Assembly (NCBI GenBank): GCA_963660485.1 | Contig: CAVKYH010000019.1 | Location: forward strand, 1 to 44,054 | DNA: 44,054 nucleotides | Direction: 5' to 3' | DNA from: UBA6398 sp963660485 | Lineage (GTDB): Bacteria > Bacteroidota > Bacteroidia > Bacteroidales > Bacteroidaceae | In this document: positions 34,800 to 43,750 of the stretch, piece after piece | Position numbering within the stretch: position 1 is the first letter of the stretch | Layout of the letters: each line of letters opens with the position of its first letter | Translations under genes and position numbers: made by a program | The notes under the pieces: model-generated | Databases searched by the model: none | What the model was told of the DNA's origin: nothing | What the model saw: the letters and a program-made list of their open reading frames with translations, nothing else

Positions 34800-34926
34800 C
34801 AAAATGCTATGTATAGTTGCTTTTTTGGAAACGCAGCGGGTTTTCCTATAATTTTTTTAAGGTAATATATGGGAAAGGCAATGGCGTAGATTCGTTGTTG
34901 TAGAGATAAAAAAGCACAGAAATTGA

Positions 34927-34964
34927 AAAAGCGGTGAGTTTTGTTGAGAGACTCACCGCTTTTA
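34927..34964 (+). terminator. Hairpin terminator after the lactonase gene
   Basis: AAAAGCGGTGAGT (34927-34939) pairs perfectly with ACTCACCGCTTTT (34951-34963) around an 11-base loop. It works in either direction and ends 11 bases before repeat array A copy 2. Bases 34800-34926 show nothing else. Confidence 0.8.
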
Positions 34965-34974
34965 TATATGTACA

Positions 34975-35275
34975 TTGAACGTATGAAGAAAACCGTTGAA
35001 CGCACGAAGAAAACCGTTGAACGTACGAAGAAAGCCGTTGAACGGCCGAAGTAAGCACGTTGAACGGCCGAAGTAAGCACGTTGAACGGCCGAAGTAAAC
35101 ACGTTGAACGGCCGAAGTAAACACGTTGAACGGCCGAAGTAAGACAATTTGAACGGACGAAAAAGAACTTTGAACGCACGAAAGATACCGTTGAACGTAC
35201 GAAGTAAGCATGTTGAACGTACGAAGTAAACACGTTGAACGTACGAAGTAAACATGTTGAACGTACGAAGTAAGA
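34975..35275 (+). repeat. Family A repeat array, copy 2 (14 units)
   Basis: TTGAAC starts occur at 34975, 34996, 35017, 35038, 35060, 35082, 35104, 35126, 35149, 35170, 35191, 35213, 35235 and 35257, a period of 21-23. Each unit is TTGAACG, two variable bases, then CGAAG (TGAAG in unit 1) and a TAAACACG-like tail. The variable pair runs TA, CA, TA, GC x5, GA, CA, TA x4. After the GC block comes the module GTAAGACAA..TGAACGGACGAAAAAGAA, also found in copies 1 and 3. There is no hairpin cap at either end. The minus strand is open in all three frames here, which is a property of the repeat and not evidence of a gene. Confidence 0.9.
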
Positions 35276-35474
35276 CAAAATAGGTGGCTTGACAAGGAAA
35301 CATGCTGCCTCGGAAACGTTTATTTAACGTAATAGCGGCAATTCTTTGCGGAATAAAACGGTGTCATTATACGTATGTAACGGAAAGAAAGATTATACAT
35401 AAGAGAATTGACAGATTACGATGAAAGTTTGTAAGCCTATTAAATTTGTGAGTATATTAAAAATGTATGTTTTT

Positions 35475-35505
35475 TTTGTTGGATTGTAAAATATATTTAT
35501 ATTTG
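35475..35505 (+). promoter_or_regulatory. Consensus promoter of the 1223-residue secreted protein
   Basis: TTTG at 35475-35478, exactly 19 bases, then TATATTTG at 35498-35505. The leader before the ATG at 35567 is about 55 bases. Bases 35276-35474 hold nothing else that I recognise. Confidence 0.85.
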
Positions 35506-35566
35506 CACCGAAGGGTAAAAACTTAATGAAAACTTCATTTATTGTTAACAACTAAACATATTAAGT

Positions 35567-38500
35567 ATGAGAAGAAAACTTTTACATCTGCTTTCTCTGG
35601 TACTTGTTACGTTTATTAGTATTCCGGCAATGGCTCAGCTCGATGAGTTGACCCTTAAAACCGTAACTATAAGCGGAACATCAGCCGAGAGCATTACACC
35701 CGACACCCAGTGGTATTTGGTGTACAATCAACGTACTTATTCCTATGCGGGCGGTTATTGGCGCGATACCAAAGGCGAAAGTATCTGCTACATGTCAAAC
35801 GGAATAGGAACCGACATTATTATGGACGGCGACTTTGCTTCGCAAAAAGCCGACCTTCTTGTGCGCTTCCTCTCTACAGAGAAAGAAGGTCAGTACAAAA
35901 TTCAGTTTGGTACTGGCAACTACATGAAGAGCAACCTTTGGACAAGTTCCCGCGTAAGCGATGCTGCTAATTTCTATGCATACAACATCAGCACCGAAGA
36001 ACTTGGCCATTATGGTATCAACGTTGTCGGTGATGACGATGCTTATGGCGATATCGTTGACAACAATGGTGGTGGTGCTTCTTTGGCGCCCTGGGATTCT
36101 GGAACGGTAACATCAACAGGCGGCAACAACGACTGGTCGCTTTTCGAAGTTTCACTGGCTGAAAGTTCCGAACGTGAGTTGCTCGATATTCAGATGGGAG
36201 AATGTCTCCAAAAGTATGAAAGCTATGCTTATGGCGACGACAGCCTTGATTTGGGTACAGGTATCATGCAATACAATATCACCCAAGAAGAATACGATGC
36301 TTGGAAAGAACACATTCAGACCATATATCTTATATATGATGGTCAACAAGATGCTACTGACGACGAGATAAAGGCAGAACTCAAGGCTGTTGAAGACGGC
36401 TGGGCTTATATCAAATCAAAACAAGTGCCCTTGACAATCACTCCGGGTAACTATCGCATTGTAAATGCAATGTCGTGGACTAACTCCAAAACAGTTGTTA
36501 CTGGCAAGGACGAAGCCACAGGCGAAGATATAACAGAGACCGTAACCACGCACCCCACAAAAGCTTTGTATGCTACGCTCGATACGCGTCTTGCAATGTG
36601 GGCAGACCTCGACGAAACAGACTGCCGCTATCTTTGGAAGATTTCTACAGCCAGCGATAGCACCTACACAATACAAAATATCGCTACCGAAGACCTGCTT
36701 GATACATGTATCGTTTCCGACAAAGCCTCTCTTGAAAAAGAAAGCAATACAAAGTGGAGTTTCAAGTATATCAAACTCAACGATGCAGGCAAGTATGTAA
36801 TAGCTTTCCATCCTAACAACTCGGAAACTTATGACTATATACATTGTGGCGGACACAGAAGTGGCGCTGGAGTTTCGGGCAGCATTGTTGGTTGGGATGC
36901 TTCGGCAGATGCTTCACAGTGGTATCTCGAACCGGTTGACGATGCAACCGTTGCTCAACTTATAGAAGACTATGCTCCCTACAAGAACCACGAACTTTTG
37001 GTTTACAATTACAACCAACTTCGGGCTAAGGCCGATTCTGCTATTTCGATAGCTAAGGACGATCAGTATATCTCTACCAAAGGCGAAGGTCTCATCACCA
37101 GCAGTAGCCAGATGTCGAGTCCTTTCACTTGTTCTTATGAAGAAGAAGCTGGAAATGGCTATACATTCGAATTCGTGCTCGACGGCAAAGCCAATACGTA
37201 TTGGCATAGCACATGGAGCAGCGGCGATTTGCCAGGCCACTCTCATTGGTTCCAGGTTGCTCTCAATGAACCTATCAATGATGCAACCAGTCTTGTGGCT
37301 TATATGTACCGCAGAACTTCCGCAGCCAATGACCATATAACAGAAATGAGCGTTTATGGTGCCAATAGTTCGTCGGCTCTCGATGATGAAACAGAAGAAA
37401 GTTGGACTCTTATCGGCAATGTAAAAACTCCTTGGACAAGCGGTCAGACTGAAGTAACCAGCAACGTACTCAATTCCAATGGTACTTATAGCTACCTGCG
37501 TTTCTATATAGACAACACTGCCGGCAGTGCTATAACTGAAACCCGTGGCTATGCCCATATGGCAGAATTCCAACTTTATCCTGTAACTATTGATGGCAAT
37601 ACCCAATACTCACAGATGGGCGAAGTGCGTACTAATCTTGAGGTTGCTTTGGCAGTTGCCGATTCGATAGATACCGATGAACTGACCGTTGATGACTATG
37701 AAGCTCTCAAGACTGTTGTAGATGCATTCGTAGCAGCTGTGGTTGATCCTTCTGCTTTGGCATCGGCAATTGAGAATAACAAGGATGCAAGCGAATTTAT
37801 ATCAATAGGCGATAATCCTGGTCAATGGCCTGAAGGTACTGATGCTTCTTCTTTGCCTACACTTATCAGCAATGCCAAAGCTTATCTGAAAGCAGGCGCG
37901 TATACAAAGGCTGATGTTGACAAATACACTGAAGATATTAACAACGCTGTTAATAATATCATGAACTCTGCCAACAAGATTGTAGAAGGTAAGTGGTACA
38001 GACTGCGCTTCGACAGCGAAGAAAACTACACCAAATACAATTGGAATACAGGTAATGTTGTGAATGAAACTCTTGGTGATCTCTACGAAACAATTCTTGC
38101 TCCTGCCAATGTGATTACGGACGGAGACAGATCGTATCTCGAAGGCTACAACGCACTGCAATATGTTAAGGAAAGCCAGGAACTTCGTTTCCTCAATGAC
38201 AATGAAGTAGAAAGCATAGACCAAACAGCATTCCGCTTTATGGCACAAGGCGATACCGCATTCGTTATTCAGCACAAGAGCGGCTTGTTCGTTAATGCCA
38301 ATGGTCGCGGCAATACTTTGAAACTGAGTCTAACTCCAGGTCTCTTTGATGTAAAACCAGTGGGTCTTGGTAAGGTTGCAATACATGTTCGTAATCTTGA
38401 CGGAAGCGAGTGCTTCGATAGTCCCGTATATTTGCACGCTCAGAATTCTGGTCATGCACTCGTGTCATGGAATTCCGACAGTAGAAGCAGCAATAGCGCA

Positions 38501-39238
38501 ATGTTCATAGAACCGGTATCTGATTTTGATGAAGGTGATGATGTTGCCGAAGGTGTTTATCGTAACGTATTGCCCAATAGTATGGAGATATGGTGCTATC
38601 CCGTACAATACAATGTGAAAGAAGGCGAACTCTATATGTATGCTGGCGCAAGCATTGACAAAGACAACGAAGAAGTAAGTCTCGCGTTCAACTATGCAAG
38701 CAATGGTGCTGGCTCTGGTATGCCCGTGCTCTATATCTATGGTGATACTACCGATTTCGACAAAACTGCAGAAAAAGAGCAGGAAATGATAACAGGTATC
38801 GGTACTTCGTATTTCGCTCCTGTTCCTTCAACCCAAATAAAGGGTATTACCGGAACTTATTCATATCAATGGATTGACGCAGGAACCAATATGGTTGTTG
38901 CAGGCGGTGATTATGGTAAGGAAGGTAATCATTTCGAAATTACAAGCGGAGAAGAAAATACCGACTGCACACGCGACGTATTTGAAAACCATGGTTATAT
39001 CACTCCTTCTGCTAACGTTATAGAGAACTTCAATCCTGAAAACTACGACTTGGTAATCACAGTTAGTAGCAATGGCTTGATCAATGCAATCGATAAGATC
39101 AACAAGACATTCAAGTCTGCAGGTGATATCTATAGTATCGATGGCACATTGCTCAAGAAGAATGGCACAATGAATGATGTCAAGGCGATGGGTCGTGGTA
39201 TCTATATCATTGGCGGTGTAAAGGTGATGATAAAGTAA
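35567..39238 (+). CDS. Very large secreted protein with F5/8 type C-like domain and T9SS-like C-terminal signal
   Basis: A 1223-residue protein with a signal peptide (1-24, ending AMAQ). A first module (about 40-210) opens with TPDTQWYLVYNQRTYSY and closes WSLFEVSLAES. A second related module (about 290-460) ends ASQWYLEPVDDA. A discoidin-like (F5/8 type C, carbohydrate-binding) region follows at about 505-675 with TFEFVLDGKANTYWHSTWSS. Helical linkers (FIVAR-like, about 680-810) lead to a third WYRLRF module. The end, IYSIDGTLLKKNG...GRGIYIIGGVKVMIK, fits a type A sorting domain. No catalytic motif is seen. It is followed by the M60 protein, which shares its N-terminal modules; glycan binding is inferred. 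Confidence 0.75.
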   Translation: MRRKLLHLLSLVLVTFISIPAMAQLDELTLKTVTISGTSAESITPDTQWYLVYNQRTYSYAGGYWRDTKGESICYMSNGIGTDIIMDGDFASQKADLLVRFLSTEKEGQYKIQFGTGNYMKSNLWTSSRVSDAANFYAYNISTEELGHYGINVVGDDDAYGDIVDNNGGGASLAPWDSGTVTSTGGNNDWSLFEVSLAESSERELLDIQMGECLQKYESYAYGDDSLDLGTGIMQYNITQEEYDAWKEHIQTIYLIYDGQQDATDDEIKAELKAVEDGWAYIKSKQVPLTITPGNYRIVNAMSWTNSKTVVTGKDEATGEDITETVTTHPTKALYATLDTRLAMWADLDETDCRYLWKISTASDSTYTIQNIATEDLLDTCIVSDKASLEKESNTKWSFKYIKLNDAGKYVIAFHPNNSETYDYIHCGGHRSGAGVSGSIVGWDASADASQWYLEPVDDATVAQLIEDYAPYKNHELLVYNYNQLRAKADSAISIAKDDQYISTKGEGLITSSSQMSSPFTCSYEEEAGNGYTFEFVLDGKANTYWHSTWSSGDLPGHSHWFQVALNEPINDATSLVAYMYRRTSAANDHITEMSVYGANSSSALDDETEESWTLIGNVKTPWTSGQTEVTSNVLNSNGTYSYLRFYIDNTAGSAITETRGYAHMAEFQLYPVTIDGNTQYSQMGEVRTNLEVALAVADSIDTDELTVDDYEALKTVVDAFVAAVVDPSALASAIENNKDASEFISIGDNPGQWPEGTDASSLPTLISNAKAYLKAGAYTKADVDKYTEDINNAVNNIMNSANKIVEGKWYRLRFDSEENYTKYNWNTGNVVNETLGDLYETILAPANVITDGDRSYLEGYNALQYVKESQELRFLNDNEVESIDQTAFRFMAQGDTAFVIQHKSGLFVNANGRGNTLKLSLTPGLFDVKPVGLGKVAIHVRNLDGSECFDSPVYLHAQNSGHALVSWNSDSRSSNSAMFIEPVSDFDEGDDVAEGVYRNVLPNSMEIWCYPVQYNVKEGELYMYAGASIDKDNEEVSLAFNYASNGAGSGMPVLYIYGDTTDFDKTAEKEQEMITGIGTSYFAPVPSTQIKGITGTYSYQWIDAGTNMVVAGGDYGKEGNHFEITSGEENTDCTRDVFENHGYITPSANVIENFNPENYDLVITVSSNGLINAIDKINKTFKSAGDIYSIDGTLLKKNGTMNDVKAMGRGIYIIGGVKVMIK

Positions 39239-39276
39239 CCTGTTGTCATAAGGGAAATCCTTAACGATTTACAACG

Positions 39277-39313
39277 GGAGCCCGTTCCCTATAAAAAGGA
39301 AACGGGCTCCTTT
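39277..39313 (+). terminator. Hairpin terminator after the 1223-residue protein gene
   Basis: GGAGCCCGTT (39277-39286) pairs with AACGGGCTCC (39301-39310) around a 14-base loop, then TTTAACTTTT. The following gene at 39391 therefore probably has its own promoter, perhaps using TATACTTCG near 39348. Confidence 0.75.
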
Positions 39314-39390
39314 AACTTTTAATGAAAACGATATTCTTTATACGAAACTTATACTTCGTTTCAATATTGACATAGATCAACTCTACCAAA

Positions 39391-42300
39391 ATGAAAAGAA
39401 TCTGTTCATTTATCATGACATTCCTCTTTGCTTTGACCATTACGGCAAGCAATGAGGATTTTACAGGGAAGATTTTTTCTGTGGGAAGTGATGCCACAAT
39501 CCTTGAAACCGGAAAGTGGTATTTTCTCTTCAATAGATCTACTGGCCGTTATGTTTACGAGGCTGATGGCAATCAACTTGCTCTTTCATCAACAAGTCCA
39601 AATGGTCTTGAGGCTGTATCCAATTTGGGTTACCTTGTGCAGATAGAGAGTGCTGGTGAAGAAGGAAAATATTATTTGAAATCGGCTTACGGCAATTATT
39701 TCCGAAACGTAACCACCTCGAAAAACAACGGTACCGAATCCACGACTCGTTCTACGAGTGTATATACCATTACGCAGTTTGCTTCTACGGCAGGACATTG
39801 GTCTTTGCGTAGCAATGGACTTTATTATCTTTGCGACAACAACGGCGTTCTTCTAGGAGCAAGTTCAAAAGGAACCGAATATGGCGATCGCGACTGGTCT
39901 TTGCGCGAGGCTTCACTCAACAATATCTCTGATCTTTCAGGCGATACTTATATTAAATACGTACTTGACAAGGGAGGGCTTGTTAGGCTTACCAATCGTC
40001 GTCTTTCCAATCGCAATCTTGGTATTACCAGTGGAATAACTCAAGGCACACAAGCTGCCGATACTATTCTCTCGCAGGTATGGATTCTTGATAAGAGCGG
40101 CAATGGTTACACTTTGCGTAATGGTGCTACCGGCGATTATCTGAATTCTGATAACAATTTCCGCACGCCCAGTAGCACTGCTGTTACTGTTTTCGTACAG
40201 TCGAGTCCCAACAATACTGCTACTTCAAGTTTTATCAATCTTTCTACCGATGACAGTTTCAGTGGTAATGTTTGCCTCAATCTCAATGGAGATGGTTCTA
40301 CTCTTTACCAATGGGCCTGCAAAGGCGACTATGGTTCTGATTGGACTATTACTCTTGTAGACAACTATTCTTTAGAAGAAGTAGAGGCCGGTTTGCTCGT
40401 GAACAGTAAATACAAAACTCCTGTTCCTGGAAAATATTATCGTCTGCAGAATCAAAACTATCAGACTTATATGTACGAGGGAATCAGCAACAATGCTATA
40501 AGTTGCGAAAGCCTTAATGCCGAAAAACTCTCGCAATATTGGACTGTGGTAAGTACAGGCAGCGGTTATGCGCTTCAGAATCTCTGTTCGCAGCGCTATA
40601 TCACGCGTCAAGGCGGAGCAACAAGCCGTCAGTATAGCTCGCAAACCACAACTACGAATACCGAATTCACACTTCAGCGTACCGATGATAACACACAATA
40701 TACCTATTATATTGTCGACAAAAATTCAATAGGTCTCCATTGTGATGCAAGTGCGAATGTTGTAGGGTGGAGCACCACTGGAATAAGTGCCAGCGCTTGG
40801 GGCTTTGAGGAAGTTCAACTTACCGACGAATTCATACAACAAGGTCGCGATGCGCTCAATCGCTACAACGATCTTGTGAACAATATTGATACTTATAATA
40901 CAGCCCTCGGAAAACTATTTGCCGACAAAGCTTGCACCACGCTTAAAGATGAAATTCAGTCGCTCAGCGATGAGCAACTTGAAGCTAATGCCGATTATGC
41001 CGCGCTTAATGACGAAATGAAGGCGATGGTGAAAAAGGTGAAAAACAATACTTGGGAAGTATATACGCGTTCTGACGGCTATAGTCGCGAGTTTGAGAAA
41101 TTTTTCCGTGTGCGCGATGACTATAAAGTTTACAGCAACTACAGCAAGATGTCGTGGAACGAATACACCGGTATGAGTAATGCCTACGGTAAACTTTCCG
41201 GACCTACTGGTATCGTGGGTAAAGCCGGCGATATTATATATGTATATGTAGACGAAGAACCTAACGATGATTGCACTTTGCAGGTAGAGGTCGTGAAAGA
41301 CAGCGAGTCGCCCGGTGATCATCAGACAGGTAAGACTACCAATTTACATGCCGGTCTTAATGTTGTTGTGCTCGATGAAGCCAGTACGGTGTACGTATTC
41401 TATCAACTTGATGACCCTGAAAAATATCTTGCCAACTATCCTGATATGAAAATACACATAGAAGGTGGTGAATTGCAAGGATATTTCGATTTAACCCGTG
41501 GTATGACCAATGATGATTACCGTCTGCTCAAGGAGAAACTTCTCAATAAGAACAATATCATCAACATGAAAGGCGACCGCATTGTGTTTGTAATGCGCAA
41601 CGACCTTGTGCAAAGCGCTGTGGCTGCAAGCGGCAATGAAATGGAAGGCCTTGTAAGGGTTTGGAGCCGGTATATTCAGAATATGGAAGACCTGATGGGA
41701 TTCCAGGAAGACGTGAAGGGACGTTTCAAAAACATTTGGAATGCTTTCTCTGTTGACCACGGCTATATGTATGCTACTACCTACGGCACATACTACAGCG
41801 ACGGAACTCTTAGCACTGTGCTCAACTACAACACCATCACAACAAGCGGCGGTTCTATATGGGGCCCGGTTCACGAAATGGGCCACAACCATCAGGCTTG
41901 TATAAATATCATTGGTGCAACCGAGGTTTCCAACAACTTCTTTGCAAATGCCAACGTATACCTGCTTGGAATTTCCACTACCCGCGGCACCGCTGTGCAC
42001 GATACTTTCAATTCGTTTGCCAACGGTACTGGTTGGTTTGATATGAATATCTGGGCGCAAACCCGTATGTATTTCCAGCTTTATCTCTACTATCATGTGC
42101 GTGGCCACAACCCCAATTTCTATCCTACGCTGTTCAAACTCCTGCGCAAAGATCCTATTAGCAAACGCAGCAACGAGTATGATGCTTCGCTTGTAAACGG
42201 CGACGGAGAAACTGTGGGCGGATACAAGTCGTACGGACGTCTGGATTACCTTCACATGGCAAAGAAGATGTGCGACGCAGCGGGCGAAGACCTTAGCGAG

Positions 42301-43554
42301 TTCTTTGAGGTCAACGGCATGTTTGTTCCCTACAACAACCGCTATATAGGCGACTATGGCGACTATTGGGTAACTACAACCGAGAAGGATATCGAAGAAG
42401 CCAAGGCTTATATGCACAAGTATCCCAAGGCCGGCAACATTTGCTTCATCGACGACCGTGTGAAGCCCGACTCTGTGCTGCAAAACAGTGTTCTCGAAGG
42501 GCGTCCGTCGGGTGTGTATCGTGTAGACTACGAAGACGAGCCGACTCGCAAGATTGGATATTCTGATGTAGGACAGTACACGGACTTCGTTCCTGGCTAC
42601 ACTACAACCGGTTACTACTATACCACAACCACAAGCCAGGGCGTAACCACCTACCGTGTTTACGGCGAAGGGGCTGTGGGATTCAAGGTTTACGACTCCG
42701 ACGGGAATTTGGCTTACCTTTCCAACAAGACGAGTTTCAGCATTCCTCAAAACGTAGCATCGCGTTTGGGCGACAACTTCCGCATTGTTGCAGCCGAGGG
42801 TAATGGCTATGATGTGCTTGTGCCCTATGGACCGGCAATGTATCGCGGCGAAATGACTGCTTATTACGAGGGCGATACCGTTCCCCACACCCTTTACTAC
42901 TATGGCACGGGCGACGATGGCGAGAGTAGCATTAGCGAACTGCCGGCTAACTCTGTGGCATATGTCAAGCCGGGACAAACGGCCCGCAAACAGCCTACTG
43001 CAAGTTTGTTGGCCCAGACCAATGTGGTGGCTGCCGATTCTACGGCTACTAACTTTGTTATCAACGGCGACAAGCAGCTGTATGTGCCCACGCCGTTCTG
43101 CGCTGATCAATTGTCGTTCACCAAGAGCGGCGACAGCTACCAGGCTTTGAATTTGCCGTTCAATGTAACAGACGGTTTTGCCGGAGTGATTTCGGGCAAG
43201 GCGTTGGATTCTTCGGTGAAGACTGCCGAGGCTGGTGTGCCAGTGGTTGTGAATGGACAAATCACGCTTGCCGAGAGCAAGGCCAACGTCAATGCCGGAA
43301 CCTTTGCTGCTGCCAACAAGGGCTATATACTTAATGCCGAAGGCACGGCTGTTGAGGCTGCCACTGCTGCCATAAGTCCGTTCACCTACGTTTGGAATGA
43401 GGCGTTCACCATCGACGTAACGGCTATCAACAAGATACTTGTTGACGACAAGAAGGGCGAAAACGTGGTTTACGACCTTGCCGGCCGCCGCGTTTACAGC
43501 ATTAGCCAGCCCGGTATCTATATTGTAAACGGCAAGAAGGTATTGGTGAAATAA
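39391..43554 (+). CDS. M60-like (enhancin/mucinase-type) zinc metallopeptidase with T9SS-like C-terminal signal
   Basis: A 1387-residue secreted protein with a short signal peptide (1-20). Modules starting GKWYFLFNRSTGRYVYEADG (about 47-66), GYTLRNGATGDYL and GKYYRLQNQNYQTYMYEG fill about 40-480 and resemble those of the upstream 1223-residue protein; they have a ricin-like or glycan-binding look. The peptidase M60 region spans about 580-900. HEMGH at 828-832 supplies two zinc ligands and the catalytic Glu829, with Glu845 (ATEVSNN) as the likely third ligand. M60 enzymes in gut Bacteroidales cleave mucin-type O-glycoproteins. The C-terminus, VYDLAGRRVYSI...GIYIVNGKKVLVK, fits a type IX sorting signal. 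Expected location is the cell surface or medium. Confidence 0.87.
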   Translation: MKRICSFIMTFLFALTITASNEDFTGKIFSVGSDATILETGKWYFLFNRSTGRYVYEADGNQLALSSTSPNGLEAVSNLGYLVQIESAGEEGKYYLKSAYGNYFRNVTTSKNNGTESTTRSTSVYTITQFASTAGHWSLRSNGLYYLCDNNGVLLGASSKGTEYGDRDWSLREASLNNISDLSGDTYIKYVLDKGGLVRLTNRRLSNRNLGITSGITQGTQAADTILSQVWILDKSGNGYTLRNGATGDYLNSDNNFRTPSSTAVTVFVQSSPNNTATSSFINLSTDDSFSGNVCLNLNGDGSTLYQWACKGDYGSDWTITLVDNYSLEEVEAGLLVNSKYKTPVPGKYYRLQNQNYQTYMYEGISNNAISCESLNAEKLSQYWTVVSTGSGYALQNLCSQRYITRQGGATSRQYSSQTTTTNTEFTLQRTDDNTQYTYYIVDKNSIGLHCDASANVVGWSTTGISASAWGFEEVQLTDEFIQQGRDALNRYNDLVNNIDTYNTALGKLFADKACTTLKDEIQSLSDEQLEANADYAALNDEMKAMVKKVKNNTWEVYTRSDGYSREFEKFFRVRDDYKVYSNYSKMSWNEYTGMSNAYGKLSGPTGIVGKAGDIIYVYVDEEPNDDCTLQVEVVKDSESPGDHQTGKTTNLHAGLNVVVLDEASTVYVFYQLDDPEKYLANYPDMKIHIEGGELQGYFDLTRGMTNDDYRLLKEKLLNKNNIINMKGDRIVFVMRNDLVQSAVAASGNEMEGLVRVWSRYIQNMEDLMGFQEDVKGRFKNIWNAFSVDHGYMYATTYGTYYSDGTLSTVLNYNTITTSGGSIWGPVHEMGHNHQACINIIGATEVSNNFFANANVYLLGISTTRGTAVHDTFNSFANGTGWFDMNIWAQTRMYFQLYLYYHVRGHNPNFYPTLFKLLRKDPISKRSNEYDASLVNGDGETVGGYKSYGRLDYLHMAKKMCDAAGEDLSEFFEVNGMFVPYNNRYIGDYGDYWVTTTEKDIEEAKAYMHKYPKAGNICFIDDRVKPDSVLQNSVLEGRPSGVYRVDYEDEPTRKIGYSDVGQYTDFVPGYTTTGYYYTTTTSQGVTTYRVYGEGAVGFKVYDSDGNLAYLSNKTSFSIPQNVASRLGDNFRIVAAEGNGYDVLVPYGPAMYRGEMTAYYEGDTVPHTLYYYGTGDDGESSISELPANSVAYVKPGQTARKQPTASLLAQTNVVAADSTATNFVINGDKQLYVPTPFCADQLSFTKSGDSYQALNLPFNVTDGFAGVISGKALDSSVKTAEAGVPVVVNGQITLAESKANVNAGTFAAANKGYILNAEGTAVEAATAAISPFTYVWNEAFTIDVTAINKILVDDKKGENVVYDLAGRRVYSISQPGIYIVNGKKVLVK

Positions 43555-43594
43555 TCTGAGCGCAATAAGCGCCTTTACATTACAATCGCTATTT

Positions 43595-43630
43595 CAAGGG
43601 CGGTCTCCATACACGGGGCCGCCCTTGTTT
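43595..43630 (+). terminator. Terminator after the M60 peptidase gene
   Basis: CAAGGGCGG (43595-43603) pairs perfectly with CCGCCCTTG (43619-43627), followed by TTTGTG. Confidence 0.78.
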
Positions 43631-43750
43631 GTGTGTGCTGCCTGTTTTGCCATACGTTTTCAGAAGAATCTCCCGAAAGGAAATAAAGCTAAGGCTGTCT
43701 TGTAGGCTTTTTGAATGGACGAGATTTTCATATCGAGGCATCTGTTTTGC

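Noticed and set aside
34975..35275. CRISPR array
   Set aside because: Units of 21-23 bases are contiguous, with no unique spacers, and no cas genes are nearby.
34697..35303. Three overlapping minus-strand reading frames of 113-193 codons across repeat array A copy 2, and similar ones at 43589-44033
   Set aside because: The minus strand of the repeat contains no stop codon in any frame and the period is about 22 bases, so open frames are automatic. There is no start context and no protein family match.
41491..43260. Long minus-strand reading frame of 589 codons opposite the M60 gene
   Set aside because: The plus strand encodes a clear zinc peptidase with a signal peptide and sorting signal. 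The opposite frame shows no recognisable domain and is a codon-bias shadow.
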